DNA of 42,706 nucleotides. Source: an uncultured Alphaproteobacteria bacterium. GTDB lineage: Bacteria; Pseudomonadota; Alphaproteobacteria; HIMB59; GCA-002718135. The translations under genes were made by a program, and so were the position numbers. Below the pieces are notes generated by a model. The model was not told where the DNA came from and ran no database searches. It saw nothing but the letters and a program-made list of their open reading frames with translations. This document shows, piece by piece, positions 1 to 9,814 of this stretch; the stretch's first letter is position 1; each line of letters opens with the position of its first letter. Where the stretch lies: NCBI GenBank assembly GCA_902589095.1, contig CACIRR010000006.1, positions 1 through 42,706 on the forward strand, in the 5' to 3' direction.

Positions 1-1
1 T

Positions 2-343
2 CTCAACTCAAAAAGAGATTGGGGTTATGCAAAAGATTATGTTCAGGCTATGTGGTTGATGCTTCAAAAAAATGATCCTGAAGACTACGTAGTTGGGACA
101 GGTGTAACTAAATCTATTGAAGATTTTGTAAAACTAGCTTTTTCCTATGTTAATCTAAACTATCTTGATTATGTAAAGTTTGATGAAAAATTTTTAAGAC
201 CTGCTGAAGTTGATCTTTTAATTGCAGATAGTACTAAAGCTAAAAAAAATTTAAAATGGAAAACAAGTGTTAACTTTGAGAGTTTAGTTGAAATGATGGT
301 TGAGTCTGACTTAAAGATGTTAAAAGACTCCAAACAATATTAA
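2..343 (+). CDS. gmd: GDP-mannose 4,6-dehydratase, C-terminal part (5' truncated by window edge)
   Basis: Frame is open to the window edge and reads LNSKRDWGYAKDYVQAMWLMLQKNDPEDYVVGTG, characteristic of Gmd C-termini; the listed ORF start at 50 is internal. Confidence 0.9.
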   Translation, partial: LNSKRDWGYAKDYVQAMWLMLQKNDPEDYVVGTGVTKSIEDFVKLAFSYVNLNYLDYVKFDEKFLRPAEVDLLIADSTKAKKNLKWKTSVNFESLVEMMVESDLKMLKDSKQY

Positions 344-428
344 TGACTTTAAATATCGCCTAAATGTAATTGATTAATAAGGTTTATAAATTAGATGAAT
401 ACCTGCAGACAAAAGACAAAAACATAAT

Positions 429-1928
429 CTATTTATGAATAATTTGATAATTACTATCAATTGATGGCCAAATATTGCCATACTTATTTTTATGATCATT
501 TATTTTTTCTAAATTTTCATAAATAAAAAAAAGAATAGCAATAAGTATCAGACTTCGACTAAAAAAAATATTAAGAGTTTTATTTAGTATTATATATTGC
601 CAAAAAGGCAGTAAAATAAAATAAATAAAAACTAAATTATAAAAAAGTCCAAAACGATATGCTGGATAATATAAAAACCAAATGAGATTACAAATTATTG
701 TTATAATAAATAAATACAGTAGATTTTTATTTTTATAATAAAAATTTTTGTAAATACTTGAAACATTAAAAGTATTTTTTTTATAAAAATAAAAATATAA
801 ATTTGGTATTATGAGAACTAAAAAATAAACACCATATATTTCTAAAATTTTTGAACTGTGGCTTGATATCCATGTTGATATCCATTTAAATCCATCTACG
901 TTTATGCTTACATTTATATCGCCTTTTGCAAAAGACTCTATTAAATATAATTCTTTTTTAGCATCACCAAACTCATAAAAGCATAATGTTTTGATAGGCC
1001 AAATGATACATCCGCTAATAATAAAATTTTGAAGAAACCATAAAAATAACGGCAATAATGCTAAAATATTTCTAAAATTAAAAAAGCTCAATAATTTTAA
1101 ATTGTAAGATAAAATGAATACAACAAAATATAAAAATACCAATGAATTAGTAATTTTAATCATAAAGGCAAAATTACAAAATAAAAAAAGAAGAAATAAT
1201 TTTTTTTGATAATCACTCTTATTTTCGTCAAAATTATAATATAGAATATTCATCATAATTAAAATTAACAATAAAAAACCAGGAACATCTGTTCCAAAAT
1301 CTTTCAAATTATTTATAACTCCAATAATAAAGACTATTGAAAACAAACTAAAAATTGAAAGTGGATGATTTATATTTTTTTCAGCTATTTTTTTTGCATT
1401 AAATAAATCATATATAACAATAGAATAGAGCAGTGAGACAGGTACAAATAGGCCATATAAGTATTTTTCAAAAGAAAATATTGAAGAAATAAAAAGCCAA
1501 TTTGAGTTATAACTCACCCTTCTTTCGTGATCAATTTCAAATAAAGTTAAATTTTTATAATTTTTAATTGTATTTAAATGGTAAACAATATCATCATTTA
1601 AGCCTGCAAAAATAGATATAAAAAATGCAAGAAGAGATAAAAAAACAAACGTTAATATTTTTTTATTATTTTTTAAAAAAAAAAATAAAACTAAACCAAT
1701 TAAAAACAAAAGAAAATTATAGAAATCAAATAATGGAAAAAATAAATTAAAAAACATGCTTATGAAAGAAACAAAAATTAAACCAACTATAAATTCATAG
1801 TGAAGAAAGTAATATTCATTGTCATGTATTTGAATGGCAATATTAATTAATCTACCAAATCCAAAAATCGAAATAAAAGTTAAAAATATAAATAAAAAGT
1901 ATAGAGCTAAATTTGAAAATATTTCCAT
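429..1928 (-). CDS. Polytopic membrane protein of the surface-glycan locus (GT-C / polymerase-like)
   Basis: 499 aa with many hydrophobic segments and a loop motif GLNDDIVYHL after an early TM segment; adjacent to sugar genes on the same strand. Confidence 0.6.
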   Translation of the reverse strand: MEIFSNLALYFLFIFLTFISIFGFGRLINIAIQIHDNEYYFLHYEFIVGLIFVSFISMFFNLFFPLFDFYNFLLFLIGLVLFFFLKNNKKILTFVFLSLLAFFISIFAGLNDDIVYHLNTIKNYKNLTLFEIDHERRVSYNSNWLFISSIFSFEKYLYGLFVPVSLLYSIVIYDLFNAKKIAEKNINHPLSIFSLFSIVFIIGVINNLKDFGTDVPGFLLLILIMMNILYYNFDENKSDYQKKLFLLFLFCNFAFMIKITNSLVFLYFVVFILSYNLKLLSFFNFRNILALLPLFLWFLQNFIISGCIIWPIKTLCFYEFGDAKKELYLIESFAKGDINVSINVDGFKWISTWISSHSSKILEIYGVYFLVLIIPNLYFYFYKKNTFNVSSIYKNFYYKNKNLLYLFIITIICNLIWFLYYPAYRFGLFYNLVFIYFILLPFWQYIILNKTLNIFFSRSLILIAILFFIYENLEKINDHKNKYGNIWPSIDSNYQIIHK

Positions 1929-1931
1929 AGT

Positions 1932-2819
1932 TTAAATAAATTTTTCTATAATTTTTATTGAATCTAATGATTTATTTATTTCATTTAAACCATTGTTTTG
2001 GTTTTTGTGGTTTAAAGAGTCTGCAAAAATATCTAATAAATTTTCTAATGGTTTTTTTTTCGACTGAAAAATTAAATTATTATTTTGACAAATTTCATGC
2101 TTAATAAAATCATTAAAAAAAATTTTTCCGTTATTCAAAATTATTTTTAATATTCGTGTTTTTTTTTTAAAAAAATTACCAGTTAAAATTTTAATATGTA
2201 TTTTGTTTTCTATTTTTACATCAAATTTTGAAACACAAAATTTATTATCTTTTGTTTTTTTAATCTCTTTATATTTAATATTATTTATTTTAAATCCATC
2301 GAAAATGCATAAAATATAACTTAATGAATGTATTCCCCAATCTAATATTGGATGAATATTATCATTTTGTGGACCTAAAGAACCCTCATGAATTATAATC
2401 TTTTCTATTTTGTTAAAATTTTTCAACATAAATTCTTTTGTGATTGTATAAGTGTCTGCATAAATATTTGGAAGATTAGTAAAAACTTTATTTTGGTTTT
2501 CGTTAATTAATCTGATCATCTTTTTGCCATCAGCAGAATTGTCACAAAATGGTTTTTCCAGTATCATAGGTATTCTTTTAAACTTTAATAAATTTAAAAT
2601 TTTAAAATTAGTTTTAGGATTTACTGCAATATAAATACAATCAATATGTTCATTTCTAAATAATTCATTTATGTTTTTATAAAACTTAGTCTGAATATCA
2701 TTATAATTTTGTTTAGAACTAACAATTGCCTTTAGATTAAAATTATTATTTTCTTTTATTCTCTGACTTACTTTTTTCCCCCAATTACCATAACCTATTA
2801 AAGCTATATTTTTTTTCAT
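1932..2819 (-). CDS. Gfo/Idh/MocA-type NAD(P)-dependent sugar oxidoreductase
   Basis: N-terminal Rossmann fold MKKNIALIGYGNWGKK and EKPF motif (MILEKPFCD). Confidence 0.8.
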   Translation of the reverse strand: MKKNIALIGYGNWGKKVSQRIKENNNFNLKAIVSSKQNYNDIQTKFYKNINELFRNEHIDCIYIAVNPKTNFKILNLLKFKRIPMILEKPFCDNSADGKKMIRLINENQNKVFTNLPNIYADTYTITKEFMLKNFNKIEKIIIHEGSLGPQNDNIHPILDWGIHSLSYILCIFDGFKINNIKYKEIKKTKDNKFCVSKFDVKIENKIHIKILTGNFFKKKTRILKIILNNGKIFFNDFIKHEICQNNNLIFQSKKKPLENLLDIFADSLNHKNQNNGLNEINKSLDSIKIIEKFI

Positions 2820-3847
2820 TAATATTTATAATTATTTTTTGCCCAATCATAAAAGAAGTTCAATCCATCAAGTAGTTGTATATTTGGGTTGTAATTCAAA
2901 TGTTTTTTTGCTTTTGATAAATCAGGACATCTTCTTTGTGGTTCATCACTTGGATAAGCTTTTGGATAATTAATTTTTTTATATTTCAAATTTTTATCAA
3001 TTTTTTTTAAAATTTTTATTACTTCAATTATAGATACTTCTGGTTTATTATTGCCTATATTGTAAGCTTCCCCTGATCTGCCTAAGCAAATTACTTTTAA
3101 AAACCCTTCAATTGCATCAGTTATGTAGCAGTACGTTCTTGTTTGACTACCAACACCATAAACATTCAATTTTCTTTTTTTAAGTAAACTACTGATAAAA
3201 TTTGGAAAAATTCTATAATCTTTTTGCTTCATACCTGGCCCATAAACATTAAAAGGTCTTATGATATTTGTGTGAACGTTAAAATAATTTGAATATACCC
3301 AACATAATGTTTCACCTAATCTTTTGCTTTCATCATAGCAGGCACGTGGACCCATAGAACTTACATTACCTTTATAAGTTTCATTAGTTGGAACATTATT
3401 TTTGGAGGGATCGCCATATATTTCACTGGTACTAAAATAAATTAATTTTGCATTATTGTTTTTTGCTATTTTAAGACAATTTTTAATACCTGCAATTGTT
3501 ACTTCAATTGTTTCTAATGGTTTTTTTCTATAATAGAATGGACTTGCTATTCCAGCTGCATGAATCACAATATCATATTTTTTTTTGGTATAAAATGGTT
3601 TGGATACATCTTTCTTTATTAATTGAATGTGTTTTTCAAATTGATTTTTTTTGTAAGTAAAATCATAAACTGTGAGTTTTACAGGTTTATTTATTTCCTT
3701 ATTTATTCTTTTAAAATATTCTACTAAATATTTTCCCAAGAACCCATTTCCTCCAGTCATTAGGATATTCTTACCTGCAAATAATTTATATAAATTTTTA
3801 GTATTTTTTAAAATTTCATTAATATCTTTTTCTAAAAAAGGTTTCAT
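2819..3847 (-). CDS. NAD-dependent epimerase/dehydratase (SDR; UDP-glucuronate decarboxylase-like)
   Basis: GGNGFLGKYLVEYF, FSTSEIYGDP, YDESKRLGE (YxxxK), RPFNVYGPGM motifs. Confidence 0.88.
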   Translation of the reverse strand: MKPFLEKDINEILKNTKNLYKLFAGKNILMTGGNGFLGKYLVEYFKRINKEINKPVKLTVYDFTYKKNQFEKHIQLIKKDVSKPFYTKKKYDIVIHAAGIASPFYYRKKPLETIEVTIAGIKNCLKIAKNNNAKLIYFSTSEIYGDPSKNNVPTNETYKGNVSSMGPRACYDESKRLGETLCWVYSNYFNVHTNIIRPFNVYGPGMKQKDYRIFPNFISSLLKKRKLNVYGVGSQTRTYCYITDAIEGFLKVICLGRSGEAYNIGNNKPEVSIIEVIKILKKIDKNLKYKKINYPKAYPSDEPQRRCPDLSKAKKHLNYNPNIQLLDGLNFFYDWAKNNYKY

Positions 3848-5028
3848 TTAAGTTTACTAAATGGAATTGGTTTAAAAAATTTGACCTGAAGTTTTTTGAA
3901 GTTTTTCTTAATATCTCTAAAGTATTCATATGCAAAAACAATTACAATATCAATTTTTTTATTTATTTTATTTTTTTTTGGAACTATTTCAATATGACTA
4001 CCTGGAGTGAATCTATTTTGCTTAAGAGGGCTATCATCGATTATGTAGCTTATTAAATTGGAATCAATACTTCCAAAATTAGTAATAGTAGAAACTCTAG
4101 CAGGTGCACCATATCCAATTATATTTTTTTTATCTTTTTTGTATTCATTTAGTTTATTTTTAAAATGTATTGTTTCTTTTTTAATTTTATTTTTAATTAA
4201 ATTTAAACTTTTTAAATTTAAGTATTTTTTTTCTATTTTAAGTATTTTCATACACCTTGCAGTTTTTTTTACTTTTTTTGCATTTTTTATAAATAATCTT
4301 AGAGAGCCTCCATGAATATTAATAATTTCTATATCAAATAAGCTCATTTGGTAAGTTTGAAATAGCTTGTTAATACAATTTGCAGAATAGTAATAAGGTC
4401 TGTCAAAATAAAATCTTTCGTATTCTAAATTCTTAATAAAATTATAGAAATATTCAATTTCTAAAATCAGTACTCCATTTTCTCTTAAAAAATATTTTAT
4501 ATTTTTTGCAAACAACCTTGGCTTTTCTAAATGAGTCATTACACTAGATGCTACAATTGCATCTGGTTTGGGGTTTTTTTCTAAAATTTTATCAATTATT
4601 TTTTTTTCAAAGAACCCTACAAATGTTTTTAAACCTTTGTCATTAGCAATTTTTGCTACATTAATTGAGGGATCAATACCTAATGATTTTACTTTTTGTT
4701 TTTTTAATGGTTCCAATAAAATTCCATCATTAGAACCTATATCTACAACAAAATCATGCTTTTTTAGTTTTTTTGATAAGAGATTAAAATGTTTTTTCAA
4801 ACCTAAATTTACCGATGATAAGTAAAAATATTTTTCAAATAATAACTTTCTATCTATAATGTTTGAAATCTGAGCTGCTTTACAAGTTTTACAAAAAAAA
4901 ACTTTGAGCCTATATTTTTTTTCTTTTATAATTTCTAATTTATTTTTTGGATATTTATTAGCTAAAGGTTGTTTTCCTAAATCAAAAATCAGATATGTTT
5001 CTAAAGAGTTACAAATACGACATTTCAT
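3844..5028 (-). CDS. Class I SAM-dependent sugar C-methyltransferase (N-terminal zinc-binding domain, C-terminal Methyltransf_14-type domain)
   Basis: CRIC...CKTC zinc motif, VVDIGSNDGILLEPLK SAM motif, C-terminal GYGAPARVSTITNF. Confidence 0.85.
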   Translation of the reverse strand: MKCRICNSLETYLIFDLGKQPLANKYPKNKLEIIKEKKYRLKVFFCKTCKAAQISNIIDRKLLFEKYFYLSSVNLGLKKHFNLLSKKLKKHDFVVDIGSNDGILLEPLKKQKVKSLGIDPSINVAKIANDKGLKTFVGFFEKKIIDKILEKNPKPDAIVASSVMTHLEKPRLFAKNIKYFLRENGVLILEIEYFYNFIKNLEYERFYFDRPYYYSANCINKLFQTYQMSLFDIEIINIHGGSLRLFIKNAKKVKKTARCMKILKIEKKYLNLKSLNLIKNKIKKETIHFKNKLNEYKKDKKNIIGYGAPARVSTITNFGSIDSNLISYIIDDSPLKQNRFTPGSHIEIVPKKNKINKKIDIVIVFAYEYFRDIKKNFKKLQVKFFKPIPFSKLK

Positions 5029-5733
5029 TTAAATTAAAAGCGTTTTTATTTTTGTTGATAAAATAAAATATAATACAGCAAATACATCATAATACCTTAT
5101 TTTTTTTCCTTGTTCATAATTTCGAGCATTGTAATTGATACCAATTTCATAAATTTTGTCTGAATTTTTAACTACATACGTTAGTATCTCTGCTTGCTGA
5201 CCCCACCCAAAACTTTTTAGTTTGTTATGATCTATTAATTCTTTTTTGAACATGCAGTAGCAACAATAAATATCTGTGAAAGTAGTATTATTTAACAAAT
5301 TGAACATAAGTGTTATGAATTTATTTCCAACCATATGCCAAAAATGTAAAACTGAACGTTTTCTGCCTATAAATCTACTACCCATTATTAAATCAGATTT
5401 ATTTTTTTCAATATTGGAAATAAAATCCATAAGATCTATAGGGTCATATTCAAGATCTGCATCTTGTATAACTAAATATTCACCACTGGCTTCTTTTATA
5501 CCCTCAATCACAGCTTTTCCCTTACCTTTGTTTTTATCAAAAAAAATTGATTTTGAATAAAGTGAATTATTTTCTTTTAAAATATTTTTTGAATTATCTG
5601 TTGAGCAGTCATCTATAACAATAATTTCCAGTTCACAAATTTTACTTAGATCATGAATTTTCGTTAAAATTTCTAAAATTGTGTTTTCTTCATTAAAAAT
5701 TGGGACAATAACACTTAGATTGATTTTTTTCAT
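5029..5733 (-). CDS. Glycosyltransferase family 2 (dolichyl-phosphate mannose synthase-like)
   Basis: LSVIVPIFNEENTI, VIDDCSTDNS, QDADLEYDP motifs. Confidence 0.9.
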   Translation of the reverse strand: MKKINLSVIVPIFNEENTILEILTKIHDLSKICELEIIVIDDCSTDNSKNILKENNSLYSKSIFFDKNKGKGKAVIEGIKEASGEYLVIQDADLEYDPIDLMDFISNIEKNKSDLIMGSRFIGRKRSVLHFWHMVGNKFITLMFNLLNNTTFTDIYCCYCMFKKELIDHNKLKSFGWGQQAEILTYVVKNSDKIYEIGINYNARNYEQGKKIRYYDVFAVLYFILSTKIKTLLI

Positions 5734-5972
5734 TTATATAACCATTATATTTTTTTTTAATAGAGTATATAAAAAATTTTTAATTATTTTGAGTTAGTTA
5801 TTATTGGATATTTCTTTTAAAAGCAGATTACTTTTCTTTTAATTTTCAATTTAAGTCTATGTTTTTTAAATTTATCAAGGGCAATCTGAGTAAGAATATT
5901 GATCACAATTACTTTTCAAAGAATTTATATTAACAACAAATTTAATGTGATAAATGATAGAAAATATAAGCT

Positions 5973-6062
5973 GGAGAGGTGGCCGAGTGGTTGAAGGCGC
6001 ACGCTTGGAAAGCGTGTATAGTAGCAATACTATCGAGGGTTCGAATCCCTCTCTCTCCGCCA
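5973..6062 (+). tRNA. tRNA-Ser (anticodon GGA)
   Basis: Acceptor GGAGAGG/TCTCTCC, D-arm GGCCGAGTGGTTGAAGGC, anticodon loop TTGGAAA, long variable arm, T-arm GAGGGTTCGAATCCCTC, encoded GCCA. Confidence 0.97.
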
Positions 6063-6066
6063 TAAA

Positions 6067-7644
6067 TTAAATTACTGATCGAATCAAATTTTTTGTATAT
6101 TCATTTTTAGGATTTTGAAATACTGACTTCGCAATATCATACTCAACTAATTTGCCTGATTTCAATACCAGAACTCTATCCGATACAGATCTTATTACAT
6201 TCATATCATGACTAATAAAAATATAACTTAAAGAATATTTTTCTTGAAGACTTTTTAATAAATCCAATATTTGATTTTGGATAGTGATATCTAAAGCTGA
6301 AGTAGGTTCATCTAGAATTAATACTTTAGGTTTAAGTATTAATGCTCGAGATATTGCAATTCTCTGTCTTTGTCCTCCTGAAAATTCATGAGGAAATTTA
6401 TTATGATCTCTCTCAAAATTCATACCTGTTTCACTTAATATGTTTTTTATAATTTCTTTTTTTTCAACTTCTGCAAATGAAGGAAAATGAACATCTATCC
6501 CTTCTGATAATATTTCATACACATTCATTCTAGGGCTCAAAGAAGAAAATGGATCCTGAAACACTATTTGTATATCTTTTCTAATATTCTTTAATTGATT
6601 TTTTTTAATTTGATTTAAATCAATATTTTTAAAATTTATTTTTCCTGACGATGAAATTAATTTCAGTATTGCTAAAACAAGGGAAGTTTTTCCTGATCCG
6701 GACTCACCAACTATTCCTAATGTTTCTTTTTCAAATAAATTAAAATTAATATCATCAATAGCTTTTACATAATCTACAGTTCTTTTAAAAATACCTTTTT
6801 TAATTGGGTACCATACTTTAAGTTTTTGAATGTTTAATATTTCTAATTTTTTATTATAATTAGATTTTTTTACTAAATTTTTATAACTTACTAACTCCTT
6901 AGTATAAGTATCTTTTGGAGTTTCAAAAATTTCTTTTTTATTTCCGTGTTCAATAATTCTTCCATCTTTCATAACATAAACATAATCAGCTATTTTATTC
7001 ACTACTCCCAAATCATGACTAATAAACAGGATTGACATTTTTCTTTTTTCTTGAATTTTTTTTAAAAGTTCTAAAATTTGAAGTTGAACTGTTACATCTA
7101 AAGCAGTGGTTGGTTCATCAGCTATTAATAAATCAGGATTATTAGCTATGCTCATTGCAATCATTACTCTTTGTCGCTGCCCACCTGATAATTCGTATGA
7201 GTATATATTAGGTCGAGTTACCAAATCCTCTAAGTTTACTTCTTTCAATAATTTAAGAACTGTTTGATTAAGTTCTTGAGAACTAATCTCTTTGTGGGTG
7301 GTTATAACTTCTTTAATTTGTTTATCAATTTTATGTAAAGGATTTAAACTTGACATAGGTTCTTGAAAAATAGTTGAAATTCTATTTCCTCTAATTTTTT
7401 CAATTTCTTTTAAAGATAGTTTAAGTAAATCTTTTCTATTAAATATTATTTGTCCTTGATCTATTTTTGCACCACTTGGCAATAATCTTAAAATACTCAA
7501 AGCTGATAAAGTCTTTCCTGATCCTGACTCACCGACAATTGCTACAGTTTTACCTTTTGGTATTTCTAGATCTACATCTTTAACTACCTGGGCACTATTA
7601 TTAAAACTGATTGTTAAGTTTTTTAGTACAACAATATTATTCAT
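6067..7644 (-). CDS. yejF: Oligopeptide ABC transporter, fused duplicated ATPase
   Basis: Two ABC modules (GESGSGKT twice, SGGQRQR twice); operon with yejE/B/A. Confidence 0.93.
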   Translation of the reverse strand: MNNIVVLKNLTISFNNSAQVVKDVDLEIPKGKTVAIVGESGSGKTLSALSILRLLPSGAKIDQGQIIFNRKDLLKLSLKEIEKIRGNRISTIFQEPMSSLNPLHKIDKQIKEVITTHKEISSQELNQTVLKLLKEVNLEDLVTRPNIYSYELSGGQRQRVMIAMSIANNPDLLIADEPTTALDVTVQLQILELLKKIQEKRKMSILFISHDLGVVNKIADYVYVMKDGRIIEHGNKKEIFETPKDTYTKELVSYKNLVKKSNYNKKLEILNIQKLKVWYPIKKGIFKRTVDYVKAIDDINFNLFEKETLGIVGESGSGKTSLVLAILKLISSSGKINFKNIDLNQIKKNQLKNIRKDIQIVFQDPFSSLSPRMNVYEILSEGIDVHFPSFAEVEKKEIIKNILSETGMNFERDHNKFPHEFSGGQRQRIAISRALILKPKVLILDEPTSALDITIQNQILDLLKSLQEKYSLSYIFISHDMNVIRSVSDRVLVLKSGKLVEYDIAKSVFQNPKNEYTKNLIRSVI

Positions 7645-7645
7645 T

Positions 7646-8674
7646 TTATTTGAAAGTCTTTCTTGGGTCTAGGGCATCTCTAACAGCTTCCCCAATAAAG
7701 ACTAAAAGACCAAGCATTAATCCTAACGTAAAAAAACTAGTTAACCCAAGCCAAGGTGCTTGTAAATTATTTCTGCCTTGATTTACCATTTCACCCAGTG
7801 ATGCAGATCCAGGAGGTAGTCCAAAACCTAAAAAATCTAAACCTGATAAAGCAGTAACTGAAGCACTTAAGCTGAAAGGTAAAAACGTAACAGTTGCAAC
7901 TGTTGCATTTGGTATCATGTGTCTAAATATAATTTTTGATGTACTAACACCAAGTGCTTTTGCAGCTCTTATATAATCAAAATTTCTAGCTCTCAAAAAT
8001 TCTGCCCTAACTACTCCAACGTATCCCATCCAACTAAAAAGTAATAATATTATAAGTAACCACCAAAAATTTGGCTGAATTACGCTAGCTAGAATTATTA
8101 AAACATATAAAGTTGGCACTGCAGACCATATTTCCATAAATCTTTGAAAGAAGAGATCTGTTTTACCACCAAAATATCCTTGTATTGCACCAGCCGAGAC
8201 ACCAATTATCATTGAAAAAAAAGTAAGTGTAAATCCAAATAGTATTGATATTCTAAAGCCATAAATGAGTCTTGATAAAACGTCTCTTGCTTGATCATCA
8301 GTTCCAAGCCAGTTTTTTTTACTTGGTGGTGAAGGTGCTGGGCTATCAATATCACGTATTATTGTATTATATTTATACGGAATAATTGGCATTATCATCC
8401 AACCAGAGTCGTTGATTAAATTTTTTACAAATGGATCTCTGTAGTCAGCTTCAGTTTCAAAATCACCACCAAAAGTTGTTTCTGGGTATGACTGTAAAAT
8501 AGGATAATAAAATTTATTTTGATAATTTACTAAGAGTGGTTTTTCATTTGCTATAAAATCAGCAAATAAGGAAATAATGAACAAGATAAAAAAAATCCAA
8601 AAAGAATATAAGCCTCTTTTATTGGAAATAAAATTATTAAATCGTCTTTGATTTAGTGGGGATAATTTTTTCAT
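7646..8674 (-). CDS. yejE: ABC transporter permease YejE
   Basis: Length, operon position, [21 protein letters not shown] permease motif. Confidence 0.92.
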   Translation of the reverse strand: MKKLSPLNQRRFNNFISNKRGLYSFWIFFILFIISLFADFIANEKPLLVNYQNKFYYPILQSYPETTFGGDFETEADYRDPFVKNLINDSGWMIMPIIPYKYNTIIRDIDSPAPSPPSKKNWLGTDDQARDVLSRLIYGFRISILFGFTLTFFSMIIGVSAGAIQGYFGGKTDLFFQRFMEIWSAVPTLYVLIILASVIQPNFWWLLIILLLFSWMGYVGVVRAEFLRARNFDYIRAAKALGVSTSKIIFRHMIPNATVATVTFLPFSLSASVTALSGLDFLGFGLPPGSASLGEMVNQGRNNLQAPWLGLTSFFTLGLMLGLLVFIGEAVRDALDPRKTFK

Positions 8675-9774
8675 TCTCGAGACTCAAAATCAATTCTTGG
8701 ATCTATAATTGAATACATAAAATCTCCTATGATACCCATTATTAGCCCAAGTAATGAAAAGAAATATAGGGTGGCAAATATTACAGGATAATCTCTTGTG
8801 AGAGCAGCCTCATACCCTAGTAAACCTAAACCATCCAATGAAAATATTACTTCAATAAATAAAGAGCTAGAGAATAATATTCCAATAAAAGCTGATGGAA
8901 AACCAGCAATTACTATTAACATTGCATTTCTGAATACATGACCGTAAAGAACTTTTCTCTCTGACAACCCTTTGGCTCTTGCAGTCATTACATACTGTTG
9001 ATTTATCTGATCGATAAATGAATTCTTTGTTAAAAAAGTTAGTCCTGCAAAACCACTCACTATCATTGCTGTCAAAGGTAATGCTAAATGCCAAAAATAA
9101 TCTATAATTTTTGATATAAGAGATAATTCTTCAAAATTTTCTGAAACTAAACCCCTTAAAGGAAAGATATCATAAAAACGACCTCCTGCAAAAAACACTA
9201 TTAGAATAACAGCAAACAGAAAATTTGGTATTGCATATCCAATTGTAACAATACTACTTGAAATGATATCAAAACGTGAGCCATCTTTTATTGCTTTTCT
9301 TATGCCAAGTGGAATAGATATTAAATAAACAAGTAATGTTGTCCATAAGCCAAGAGATATTGATACTGGCATCTTATCTAAAACTAGCGATGTTACTTTT
9401 TGATCACGAAAAAAACTTTCTCCAAAATCAAAAAATATGTAACTTTTTAACATTTTAAAAAAACGTTCATGGGCAGGTTTGTCCATGCCATACATAATTT
9501 CAATTTCTTTGATAATATCTGGATCAAGACCTTGAGCTCCCCTGTATTTTGAATCCCCATTATCAAAACTTGATGCATCAAAATTTGAACTTAACTCCCC
9601 TTCACCTCCCCCAGAAAAGCGAGCTGTTGACTCAACAGCAGTACCAGTCATTTGTGCAATCATTTGTTCCACTGGACCGCCTGGAACAATCTGAATGACA
9701 GCAAAATTAATTAACATTATTCCAAAGAGTGTTGGAAAAATTAAGAGAATACGCCTTATTAAATAAGTACCCAT
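8671..9774 (-). CDS. yejB: ABC transporter permease YejB
   Basis: [37 protein letters not shown] plus the [12 protein letters not shown] insertion found in YejB proteins. Confidence 0.93.
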   Translation of the reverse strand: MGTYLIRRILLIFPTLFGIMLINFAVIQIVPGGPVEQMIAQMTGTAVESTARFSGGGEGELSSNFDASSFDNGDSKYRGAQGLDPDIIKEIEIMYGMDKPAHERFFKMLKSYIFFDFGESFFRDQKVTSLVLDKMPVSISLGLWTTLLVYLISIPLGIRKAIKDGSRFDIISSSIVTIGYAIPNFLFAVILIVFFAGGRFYDIFPLRGLVSENFEELSLISKIIDYFWHLALPLTAMIVSGFAGLTFLTKNSFIDQINQQYVMTARAKGLSERKVLYGHVFRNAMLIVIAGFPSAFIGILFSSSLFIEVIFSLDGLGLLGYEAALTRDYPVIFATLYFFSLLGLIMGIIGDFMYSIIDPRIDFESRE

Positions 9775-9814
9775 TTAAATGGTTTTATATTATTTATATT
9801 AAGTTTTTAACTTA

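Noticed and set aside
1675-2168. Homopolymers of 10-11 nt inside the glycan genes as phase-variation switches
   Set aside because: A run of about 10 A also occurs in the essential gene engB (near 28906-28915), so AT bias explains these tracts without a phase-variation hypothesis.
4058-5560. Plus-strand hydrophobic ORFs at 4058, 4568 and 5276
   Set aside because: Complement of AT-rich coding genes; Phe/Leu/Ser-rich composition is the typical antisense artefact.
1-6062. Glycan locus as a genomic island integrated at tRNA-Ser
   Set aside because: The tRNA 3' end faces yejF, not the glycan genes; I found no integrase and no duplicate of the tRNA 3' end.
5875-6063. 62-aa [34 protein letters not shown]...
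   Set aside because: Antisense translation of tRNA-Ser; a well-known spurious ORF type.
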